Shown piece by piece: positions 8,505-15,411 of a stretch of 64,000 nucleotides of DNA; position 1 is the first letter of the stretch; each line of letters starts with the position of its first letter. The DNA is from VXNE01 sp965206615. GTDB taxonomy: Bacteria > Pseudomonadota > Gammaproteobacteria > Pseudomonadales > Azotimanducaceae. The stretch is taken from contig OZ242219.1 in assembly GCA_965206615.1 (NCBI GenBank), forward strand, positions 124,001-188,000, written 5' to 3'. Position numbers and translations under genes: made by a program. The notes below the pieces were generated by a model. It did no database searches. It worked only from the letters and a program-made list of their open reading frames with translations, and was not told the origin of the DNA.

Positions 8505-10331
8505 ATGAATACGACACCGTTGTGCAGGGTGCGCACAGGCCTCGCGCTGGTCGCCTTCTCGTCCGCAGCGATCGCCGCCGGCGCACAAGCGCCCGAGCGC
8601 TCGGCGCTCTTCGGCGACCTGCACATCCACACCATGTATTCGTTCGATGCGTTCATGGGGACGGTCCGCACGACGCCGGACCATGCCTACCGCTACGCGA
8701 AAGGCGAGCCCATTCTCCATCCGGACGGCAGCACCATCCGGCTGTCGGGCGCTCCGCTCGACTTCCTCGCCGTCACCGATCATGCCGAGTACCTCGGAGT
8801 ACACGCCGCCCTGCTCGATCCGGACAGCGTGTCCTACGGCCATCCCGATACGTCCCGCGTACTGCCGGACGAGGATCTGTCGCTCGTCGAGTACTACGCC
8901 TACCAGGCCGAGATGCGCAGGTTCCTCACTGGCGGCCCCGACATCGCCGGCAAGGCCGTCATCTCCTGGGCTTGGGAGAAGATCGTCGATGCGGCCGAGC
9001 GGCACGACGACCCCGGGCGGTTCACGGCGCTGATCGGCTACGAATACTCCCTGTCCCCGGGCGTCCGTCATCTGCACCGCAACGTGATCTTTCGCGGCTC
9101 GGAGGTCCCCGAGTGGCCCTTCAGCTCGCTGGACTCGCCCGATCCCGCCGACCTCTGGGCATGGCTCGACGGGCTGCGCGCGGAAGGCATCGAAGCGATG
9201 GGCATTCCGCACAACATGAACCAGAGCGACGGTCTCGCGTTCATGGAGACTACCTGGCAGGGCGAGCCGATCGACGCGGCCTTTGCGGCGGCCCGGATGC
9301 GCAACGAGCCCGTGGTCGAGGTCAGCCAGAAGAAGGGGACGTCCGAGACACACCCCTCCCTCTCTCCGAACGACGAGTGGGCGGACTTCCAGATCGTGCA
9401 GTACTACCTCAACAAGGCCGAGAACAAGGACCCGATCACGATCTTCAAGGGCGGCTACCTGCGTGACGCCCTCCTGACCGGCCTCGAAATGGAGGAGCGC
9501 GCAGGCTTCAACCCGTATCGGCTCGGCGTGGTGGGCGCGAGCGACACCCACGTGAGCGCCGGCTCTTTCGAGGAGGGACGCCACTTCACCAACCGGGCGA
9601 ACACCCCCGAGGCCCGGGGCTCGGCCTACGGGCCGGAGCAGGATTCCTGGGAGGGCTACTGGACACCTCGCACGGCAACCCACGGAACGGGCGGGCTGGC
9701 AGCCGTGTGGGCCGACGGGAATACCCGGTCCGCCATCTACGACGCCATGCGACGCCGCGAGTCGTTCGCCACCTCCGGGCCACGTATCCGCGTCCGCCTC
9801 TTCGGCGGGTTCGGCCTCGACGCGGCATTGGCGGAGGCGCCGGATCCCGTCGCGGCGGCCTACCGCCACGGCGTGCCGATGGGCGGCGAACTTGCCGGGG
9901 GCGCGGGCGGGGCGCCGAGCTTCCTGGTGATCGCGCTGCGCGACCCGGCATCGGGCTGGCTGCAGCGCGCGCAGGTGATCAAGGGCTGGATTCGGAACGG
10001 ACAGGCGCAGGAGCGTGTCTTCGACGTCGCCTGCTCGGACGGCCTGACGCCGGACCCGGACACGCACCGCTGTGGCGACAACGGCGCCCGGGTGAACCTC
10101 GCCGACTGCTCCGTCAGCCGGGACAAGGGTGCGACCCAACTCCGCACGGTGTGGACGGACCCCGACTTCGACCCCGGCGAGCGTGCCTTCTATTACGTTC
10201 GGGTGCTCGAGAATCCGAGCTGCCGCTGGTCCACCTGGGATGCCCTCAACCTCGGCATCCCACCGAATCCGGACCTTGCGGCCACGATCCAGGAGCGCGC
10301 CTGGAGTTCTTCGATCTGGTACGCGCCTTGA
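8505..10331 (+). CDS. DUF3604 protein, exported PHP-like metal hydrolase
   Basis: About 608 residues. The ATG at 8505 follows a GGGG-rich stretch and yields a signal peptide (about 1-27, ending AGAQA). The reading extends upstream to 8235 but that part is not signal-like. The mature protein opens with LFGDLHIHT (37-43 for GDLHIHT), the first metal-binding motif of PHP-like phosphoesterases and of DUF3604. ITDHAEY-type (VTDHAEYLG) and GASDTH motifs follow at the expected places. DUF3604 proteins occur widely in marine proteobacteria and most are uncharacterised. It is exported, so the substrate is probably periplasmic. Two PhyH-like genes follow, but each has its own promoter-like element, so operon membership is unlikely. 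Confidence 0.85.
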   Translation: MNTTPLCRVRTGLALVAFSSAAIAAGAQAPERSALFGDLHIHTMYSFDAFMGTVRTTPDHAYRYAKGEPILHPDGSTIRLSGAPLDFLAVTDHAEYLGVHAALLDPDSVSYGHPDTSRVLPDEDLSLVEYYAYQAEMRRFLTGGPDIAGKAVISWAWEKIVDAAERHDDPGRFTALIGYEYSLSPGVRHLHRNVIFRGSEVPEWPFSSLDSPDPADLWAWLDGLRAEGIEAMGIPHNMNQSDGLAFMETTWQGEPIDAAFAAARMRNEPVVEVSQKKGTSETHPSLSPNDEWADFQIVQYYLNKAENKDPITIFKGGYLRDALLTGLEMEERAGFNPYRLGVVGASDTHVSAGSFEEGRHFTNRANTPEARGSAYGPEQDSWEGYWTPRTATHGTGGLAAVWADGNTRSAIYDAMRRRESFATSGPRIRVRLFGGFGLDAALAEAPDPVAAAYRHGVPMGGELAGGAGGAPSFLVIALRDPASGWLQRAQVIKGWIRNGQAQERVFDVACSDGLTPDPDTHRCGDNGARVNLADCSVSRDKGATQLRTVWTDPDFDPGERAFYYVRVLENPSCRWSTWDALNLGIPPNPDLAATIQERAWSSSIWYAP

Positions 10332-10406
10332 GGGTAGGCGCCTTGGGCAAGCAGCGCGCGAGGTGCACGGCGATGCCCGGCTCATCCCCTTTGGCACTGA
10401 CCCGGT

Positions 10407-10435
10407 TTGACAACGCGCGGCAGGACAGCCATAAC
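10407..10435 (+). promoter_or_regulatory. Sigma70-like promoter of first PhyH-like paralogue
   Basis: TTGACA (10407-10412), a 17-base spacer, then CATAAC (10430-10435). The -35 box is a perfect match and the -10 box matches 4 of 6. It lies about 25 bases before the ATG at 10461. A closely similar element precedes the second paralogue, which supports function. Confidence 0.55.
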
Positions 10436-10460
10436 GCCTGTGTCTTGAGAGGTCCGCACC

Positions 10461-11282
10461 ATGCCACCCACGGATGAACAGAGCCGGAGCTACGCCCACG
10501 ACGGCGGCGTCAAGGCCGCGGGATTCCTGAACCCCTCGCAATTGGCCCGGGCCAGGGCCTGTTTCGACTGGGGTGTCGCCAATCCGGGCCCCGTCGGAGG
10601 CACGATATTCCGCGGCACCAGGCACGCGCACTGGGTAGACGCCGCGAACCCCAAGGCGTGGGAAGCGGGCGTCAAGGCGCTGGTCCGGGACCTGCCGTTC
10701 GCCGACTACCTGGCCGACCTGTGGGGCTCCGAGCACGTCTGGTACTTCGCCGAGGAGGTGTTCGCCAAGCGCGGCGGCGAGGCGTGCGCGCCGGACGGCC
10801 AGATCGCCGACTCGCCGTGGCACCAGGACAGTTCCTACATCCCCCTCGGCGGCCTGCACTGGGCCAACATGTGGATGTCCTTCGAACCCCTGCCGGCGCA
10901 CAACTCCATCGCCTTCGTGCGCGGCTCGCACCGGGGCGCCCTGTACAACGGCATCGATCCCCGCGATCTGGCGAAGCCGCTGTACCCCGACTCGGAGCTG
11001 CCCCTGCTGCCGGATATCGAAGCCGACCTTGCCCGGAGTCCCGGGTCGTGGGACGTCGTGTCCTGGGACACCGAACCCGGCGACGTCATCGTGTTCCACC
11101 CCGGCGCCCTGCACGGCCGCGGACCGGTGGATTCCGTCACGCCGGAGCGGAATACGATCGTGCTGCGCTTCTTCGGTGACGACGCCACCTACCGGGCACT
11201 GCCCAGCAGCCCCCGGACTGTTGTGGACGATCCGACCGACGGCGCCCCGTTCCGTGCCCGCCACTTCCCGCAACTGCGCTGA
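10461..11282 (+). CDS. Phytanoyl-CoA dioxygenase (PhyH) family oxygenase, paralogue 1
   Basis: A 273-residue non-haem Fe(II)/2-oxoglutarate oxygenase of the PhyH family. The iron-binding HxD is visible in PWHQDSSY and the distal histidine in PGALHGRG. The conserved arginine that holds 2-oxoglutarate is likely in RNTIVLRFF. Such enzymes hydroxylate small molecules or lipids. GAGAGG lies before the ATG as ribosome-binding site. The next gene is a close paralogue with matching layout (MRPTEEQKQSYARDGG against MPPTDEQSRSYAHDGG). The substrate cannot be told from the sequence. Confidence 0.88.
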   Translation: MPPTDEQSRSYAHDGGVKAAGFLNPSQLARARACFDWGVANPGPVGGTIFRGTRHAHWVDAANPKAWEAGVKALVRDLPFADYLADLWGSEHVWYFAEEVFAKRGGEACAPDGQIADSPWHQDSSYIPLGGLHWANMWMSFEPLPAHNSIAFVRGSHRGALYNGIDPRDLAKPLYPDSELPLLPDIEADLARSPGSWDVVSWDTEPGDVIVFHPGALHGRGPVDSVTPERNTIVLRFFGDDATYRALPSSPRTVVDDPTDGAPFRARHFPQLR

Positions 11283-11318
11283 TCGACGAGGGAGGGGGCC
11301 GCGTTCGACCCGCGCGGT

Positions 11319-11348
11319 TTGACGAACACCGCGCACAACCGTCATAAC
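11319..11348 (+). promoter_or_regulatory. Sigma70-like promoter of second PhyH-like paralogue
   Basis: TTGACG (11319-11324), an 18-base spacer and CATAAC (11343-11348). The context, CGGTTTGAC then CATAACGCC then GAGAGG, mirrors the leader of the first paralogue, so the promoter was duplicated with the gene. Its position also argues that translation starts at 11376 and not at the in-frame TTG at 11319. Confidence 0.55.
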
Positions 11349-11375
11349 GCCGGTCAGTCTCGAGAGGCCACCACC

Positions 11376-12191
11376 ATGCGACCCACCGAAGAGCAGAAGC
11401 AGAGCTACGCCCGCGACGGAGGCGTCAAGGCCCCGGGATTCCTGACGCCGGACCAGATGGTCCGCGCCAGGGGCTGTTTCGACTGGGGCATGGCCAACCC
11501 GGGGCCCCTCGCGGTCACCGTATACCGTGGCACCGCGCATGCGCACTACGTCGACAACATGAACCCCGGTGCGTGGGAAGCAGGCCTGAACGCCTTCGTC
11601 GATGAAGTGCCGTTCGCCGACTACCTGGCCGAGCTGTGGGGCTCCGAGCATGTCTGGTACCTCGCCGAAGAGTTGTTCGCGAAGGGCGGCAGCCACGGCG
11701 GCAAGCTGGGCAACTCCCCCTGGCACCAGGACAGCTCGTACACGCCGATCCACGGCCAGCACTGGGTCAACATGTGGATGTCCTTCGAACCCCTGCCGGC
11801 GCGAAACTCGATCGCCATCGTGCGGGGCTCGCACCGGGGCAAGCGGTACAACGGCAGCTCGTATCGCGATCCCGACGACCCGACCCAACCGCTGCACCGC
11901 GACTCGGATCTGCCCATCCTGCCGGACATCGAAGCCGATCTCGCCCGGGATCCGGCGTCCTGGGACGTGGTGTCCTGGGACACCGACCCCGGCGATGTCA
12001 TCGCGTTCCACCCCTGCGCCCTGCACGGCCGTGCACCCGTGGATGCGACCACACCGGCACGCAACACGCTCGTGCTGCGTTTCTTCGGGGACGACGCCAC
12101 CTACCGATCGCTGCCCGGGGAAAGCCGGCTCGTGGACGACCCGACCGACGGCGCGCCGTTCCGGTCGCGGCGCTTCCATCAGTTGCGCTGA
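11376..12191 (+). CDS. Phytanoyl-CoA dioxygenase (PhyH) family oxygenase, paralogue 2
   Basis: A 271-residue close paralogue of the preceding gene: same HQD motif (PWHQDSSYTP), same MWMSFEPLPA core and same distal histidine (CALHGRAPV). The ATG at 11376 is preferred because it aligns with the first copy and has GAGAGG upstream; a longer TTG-started reading would run through the promoter. The two differ mainly in a loop before the HQD motif, where the first copy has a cysteine-containing insertion and this one a glycine-rich one. Substrate ranges may therefore differ. Confidence 0.87.
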   Translation: MRPTEEQKQSYARDGGVKAPGFLTPDQMVRARGCFDWGMANPGPLAVTVYRGTAHAHYVDNMNPGAWEAGLNAFVDEVPFADYLAELWGSEHVWYLAEELFAKGGSHGGKLGNSPWHQDSSYTPIHGQHWVNMWMSFEPLPARNSIAIVRGSHRGKRYNGSSYRDPDDPTQPLHRDSDLPILPDIEADLARDPASWDVVSWDTDPGDVIAFHPCALHGRAPVDATTPARNTLVLRFFGDDATYRSLPGESRLVDDPTDGAPFRSRRFHQLR

Positions 12192-12221
12192 CGCAGCTTC
12201 CGCCGAAAAAGGAGAACAGAC

Positions 12222-13139
12222 ATGACCATCGCAGACGCCGCCGAAGATCGGAGCCCGGCGGACGCCGCAGCCGACGTTCAGCTTCCGCAGGGGACAGTCC
12301 CCCTGGAGCCCCGGGTCTACGAGACCGTGCCGCCCGAGGCGATCTCCGACCAACTCCGCCCCGTGGTCGAGGAACTCGGGCTCGTCGAGAACTGTCGGCA
12401 GCTCGCGGCGGAAGGCTGGACCATCGTCGAAAACGCCGCCTCTCCGGAGTTCTTCGACCGGCTGCGCAAGACGATCGTCGCGACGACCGAGGCCGCGAAC
12501 TCCCGCAGCCTCCCCGCAGCAAAGGGGCGGCTGCTGCGCGAGGACGCCGTATTCGCGGAGGCCGCGACGAACCCGAGCGTGATGGCCCTGGCGGAGTTCT
12601 CGGTTGGTCGCGGCTGCCTCCTGGGGAGCCTCATCGGCACGGTCCGCAACCCCGGTGACCCCTCTACACCGCCGCACTCCGACCAGGACATGATCCCGGC
12701 TCCGTTCCCGGCGCACAACTTCATGCTGACGGCGTGCTGGGCCTGCGACGATTTCACGAGGGAAGGCGGCGCGACCCTCATCGTCCCCGGCACGGGACGT
12801 TTCCACCGCCACCCGAACGAAGCCGAGTCCGCCGATCTCTCCCGCGCTATCGCGGCCGAGTGCCCGGCCGGCTCCATCGTCCTCTGGGACGGGAACGTCT
12901 GGCACGGCAACTGGCCGCGCTCCATACCCGGACAGCGTGTCGTCCTGCACGCCACCTACTACCGTCTGCTCATGCGGTCCGCCGACGACTACTCGGACAT
13001 CGCGGACCGACTCGTCGCAACGTACGGTCCGCCGATGTCGCAGCTGCTCGGCCGCGACGACTTCCTCTACAAGAAGTACTTCGACTACGAGAAGGACTTC
13101 GCGATCTTCCAGCGGACGGTGAACAACGCGAAGCGTTGA
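12222..13139 (+). CDS. Phytanoyl-CoA dioxygenase (PhyH) family oxygenase, divergent
   Basis: A 305-residue PhyH-family protein that is only distantly similar to the two upstream copies. Its HxD is in PPHSDQDM and its distal histidine in GNVWHGNWPRS. An arginine in GQRVVLHATYYR is a plausible 2-oxoglutarate anchor. AAAAGGAG precedes the ATG. It starts 30 bases after paralogue 2 and is probably co-transcribed with it, suggesting consecutive oxidations in one pathway. No other pathway gene sits next to it, so the pathway is unknown. Confidence 0.85.
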   Translation: MTIADAAEDRSPADAAADVQLPQGTVPLEPRVYETVPPEAISDQLRPVVEELGLVENCRQLAAEGWTIVENAASPEFFDRLRKTIVATTEAANSRSLPAAKGRLLREDAVFAEAATNPSVMALAEFSVGRGCLLGSLIGTVRNPGDPSTPPHSDQDMIPAPFPAHNFMLTACWACDDFTREGGATLIVPGTGRFHRHPNEAESADLSRAIAAECPAGSIVLWDGNVWHGNWPRSIPGQRVVLHATYYRLLMRSADDYSDIADRLVATYGPPMSQLLGRDDFLYKKYFDYEKDFAIFQRTVNNAKR

Positions 13140-13206
13140 GATCGAGCGGCCCAGGGACAGGGTCTCCACCTGACGGGCCGTCCTGCCGGCGGCGCTGACC
13201 GGCGGT

Positions 13207-14190
13207 TCAGACCTCGTCGACCCAGGCCCGGATCAGGTGGTGCGCGATGGCCATGGGGCCCGGCACCTTCAGCGTCGGGTGCTCGCTGCCCAGTGCCAGG
13301 CGCGCCTCGTCCCGCGGGAACCAGCGGACGTCCGCCATCTCGACCGGGTCGATGCGGATGTCCGTGGTCAGCGCCTCGCCATGACAGCCGATCATCAGCG
13401 ACGACGGGAACGGCCAGGGTTGCGACGAGTGATAGCGGACGGCGCCGACTTCCACGCCGGCTTCTTCCCGGACCTCGCGCCGCACCGCCTCCTCGATGGA
13501 CTCGCCCTGGTCGATGAAACCGGCCAGGGCCGAGTACATGCCGGTGCGCGCCAGGCGACCCGCGGCCTGACCGAGCAGGCACCGGTCACTGTGCGAGATC
13601 AGCATGATGGCCACCGGATCCGTGCGCGGGAAATGCTGTGCGTCGCAGTTGGGACAGATGCGCACATGACCGCCGCGCGTCTGCGTGGAACGCGTGCCGC
13701 AGGCGCTGCAGAACTGGTGCCGCTCGTGCCAGGCGAGCTGCGCGCGGCCTTGGGCCAGGATGCCCGCGTCGCTGGCGGGCAACACCATCGCGGCGGAGCG
13801 GCAGTCCTCGAAGCGGAACGCTGACGGCAGGTCCAGGTCGCGCAGGGGCTCCTCCACTGCGGACAGGTCCTGGGCGAATCGGGGTCGATCGCCATCCAGG
13901 CCCAGGAACACGGGCGGTGTCCGCACATCCAGCTCCGTGATCCGTGCCGGCGGCAGCCAGCCGAGCTGGTGCCCATCCCCGTCCTCGATCAGTACGTTCA
14001 GACGCCACATGGGCAGATAGCGCGCATCCGGATCCTGTGTGGCCGCAGCCAACCAGTCCGGGTCACGGCGCTGGGCATCGCCGCGGTCCAGCGGATTGCC
14101 GGCGAAGGTGTGGACGATGTCCGTCATGGGCCAGGAGGGCGTCATCGGGGTGTCAGACGTAACCATGCGGGCTGGGGAGATGCGTGTCAA
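13207..14190 (-). CDS. nudC: NADH pyrophosphatase (NAD-capped RNA hydrolase) NudC
   Basis: A 327-residue NudC. Hallmarks: a four-cysteine zinc ribbon (Cys161, 164, 179, 182), a full Nudix box from Gly224 to Val246 (G-x5-E-x7-REVREEAGV), and the NADH-specific SQPWPFP motif just after it. The enzyme splits NAD(H) and removes NAD caps from RNA. Start choice is unsure: ATGs at 14190, 14166 and 14127 are all in frame and none has a clear ribosome-binding site. The gene converges with the PhyH genes. On its other side begins the repeat array. Confidence 0.93.
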   Translation of the reverse strand: MTRISPARMVTSDTPMTPSWPMTDIVHTFAGNPLDRGDAQRRDPDWLAAATQDPDARYLPMWRLNVLIEDGDGHQLGWLPPARITELDVRTPPVFLGLDGDRPRFAQDLSAVEEPLRDLDLPSAFRFEDCRSAAMVLPASDAGILAQGRAQLAWHERHQFCSACGTRSTQTRGGHVRICPNCDAQHFPRTDPVAIMLISHSDRCLLGQAAGRLARTGMYSALAGFIDQGESIEEAVRREVREEAGVEVGAVRYHSSQPWPFPSSLMIGCHGEALTTDIRIDPVEMADVRWFPRDEARLALGSEHPTLKVPGPMAIAHHLIRAWVDEV

Positions 14191-14298
14191 AAGCCGCCGC
14201 GAACAGCGCCGCCGTCATGGTCGAATCCGCCAATCTGCCGATGCTGCCGGGTCGTGCACGCTGCGGCGACTGCATCGAGATCGCGCCAGATGTGGCGC
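14184..14298 (+). pseudogene. Possible N-terminal fragment of a gene cut by the repeat array
   Basis: A GTG at 14184 has GGGGAG 4-5 bases upstream and opens a frame with coding-like third positions (MSKAAANSAAVMVESANL and on to CGDCIEIAPD). After about 14298 the frame is made of repeat units only. I do not recognise the product. With the fragment at 14882 it may be the front and back of one broken gene. It overlaps the 5' end of nudC by 7 bases on the other strand. Confidence 0.3.
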
Positions 14299-14880
14299 GC
14301 CAGATGGCGCACCAGATCGCACCCGCACCAGATGGGACACCCACCCGTCGCGCCAGATGGCATGGCGCGCCAGATGGGACACCCACCCACTCCATGCACT
14401 CCAGATGGGACACCCACCTGATGCACTCCAGATGGGACACCCACCTGAGGGGGCGCCAGATGGGGCACCCACCCGAGTCAACAGAATGGGAGCCGCGCGT
14501 CGCACGCGGCAAGGGAGGGAGTGGGAAGCACAGGCGGGCAGCCGCGAGCGCGGGACCGCGCATGCCCGTGGCTGGAACGCACGCGGTGGCTACATGAGCT
14601 CGCGACGCCCGGGCTGGTGCGTCCGGTCTGGCGCGCAGCGGCTCAGGCGGCCGCGCGTACCCAACGTGCCAGCGTAGTGGGCCACCAGATGGGACACCCA
14701 CCCGAGTGGGCCACCAGATGGGACACCCACCCGAGTAGCGCCAGATGGGATCCACCAGAGTGGGTGTCCCATTGCCCATGCGAGCCCATGCGAGAGTGGG
14801 TGTCCCATTGCCCATGCGAGAGTGGGTGTCCCATTGCCCATGCGTTGCCCATGCGAGAGTGGGTGTCCCATTGCCCATGC
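14283..14880. repeat. Convergent array of short repeats
   Basis: Two facing groups of one motif. Forward units CCAGATGGGACACCCACC start at 14328, 14370, 14401, 14428, 14685 and 14714, with degenerate ones at 14456 and 14741. Reverse-oriented units GTGGGTGTCCCATTGCCCAT start at 14760, 14796, 14822 and 14859 (spacings 36, 26, 37). Further decayed CGCCAGATGG pieces lie at 14283-14320. The core GATGGGACACCCAC of the left group is complementary to the core of the right group, so the array can fold into nested hairpins. Between 14480 and 14680 is unique sequence. It is not a CRISPR: units are short, change orientation and have no regular spacers. Confidence 0.8.
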
Positions 14881-14881
14881 G

Positions 14882-14947
14882 GCCGACATCGGCGACGTGA
14901 TCTTCGTCGACATGCTCAGGGATGCGGACAGCAAGACCGTCTGCTGA
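14882..14947 (+). pseudogene. Possible C-terminal gene remnant after the repeat array
   Basis: Immediately after the last repeat unit comes a frame reading ADIGDVIFVDMLRDADSKTV-C-stop with almost all third positions G or C. This is typical for real genes of this genome and unlike the array. No start codon is available outside the repeats. I cannot assign a family. It may be the tail of the gene that begins at 14184. Confidence 0.3.
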
Positions 14948-14999
14948 TGCTTCGGCCTTGGGGTCAGGTAATTTTAAGGTGTTGTTTTTAAAGTGTTAT

Positions 15000-15089
15000 T
15001 GGCGGAGAGGGAGGGATTCGAACCCTCGATGGGCTTTCACCCATACACACTTTCCAGGCGTGCTCCTTCAGCCGCTCGGACACCTCTCC
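15000..15089 (-). tRNA. tRNA-Ser (GGA)
   Basis: The minus strand folds as a class II tRNA: acceptor arm GGAGAGG/CCUCUCC with G73 and an encoded CCA, D-arm UGUCCGAGCGGCUGAAGG, anticodon stem with loop CUGGAAA (anticodon GGA, serine UCC/UCU), a long variable arm (UGGGUGAAAGCCCA) and T-arm GAGGGUUCGAAUCCCUC. It lies 7 bases downstream of the SRP RNA gene on the same strand, so both are probably processed from one transcript. Confidence 0.95.
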
Positions 15090-15096
15090 GAAGGTT

Positions 15097-15208
15097 GGAG
15101 GCGACCCACCAGCCACACCCCGGCACCCGAGTCCGCTGCTGCCGCTGCTCCCTTCCGGGCCTGACGGGGTTCACAACTTGTCGTCGCGAGGGGACCGGTG
15201 GGGTCACC
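15097..15208 (-). ncRNA. ffs: Signal recognition particle RNA (4.5S, small bacterial type)
   Basis: The minus strand contains the conserved apical domain GUCAGGCCCGGAAGGGAGCAGC, with the GGAA tetraloop and the asymmetric loops that bind Ffh. The ends pair: GGUGACCCCACC at the 5' side with GGUGGGUCGCC at the 3' side. About 112 bases, as for E. coli 4.5S RNA. A TAAACT -10-like box lies on the minus strand at 15233-15238, which would give a short 5' leader removed by processing. Exact ends are estimated from pairing. Confidence 0.93.
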
Positions 15209-15411
15209 ATCGTGTGCCTTGCGGCGCTGGCGAGTTTACCAGACCGCGGCCGCGTCGACCCGTCGACCGGCTCGATTCGCGGGGCGAACGCGGCCGGCCC
15301 GGGCGCGCCGCGCGGGTCCGCTTGCGTTTGGTCCCCGATGGCGCAACATGGCGCCTCATCGTAGCGCCCGCGCCGCCAGCCCGGCGGGCCGGGTCAGGGA
15401 ACCGTCAGCAC

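Noticed and set aside
8283..13169. A 1628-residue open frame on the minus strand opposite the DUF3604 and PhyH genes
   Set aside because: It is the antisense shadow of GC-rich genes with clear family motifs on the plus strand. Its composition is rich in R, G, V and H and no motif is seen.
14283..14880. CRISPR array
   Set aside because: Units are about 18-26 bases, spacing is irregular, orientation flips and no cas gene is present.
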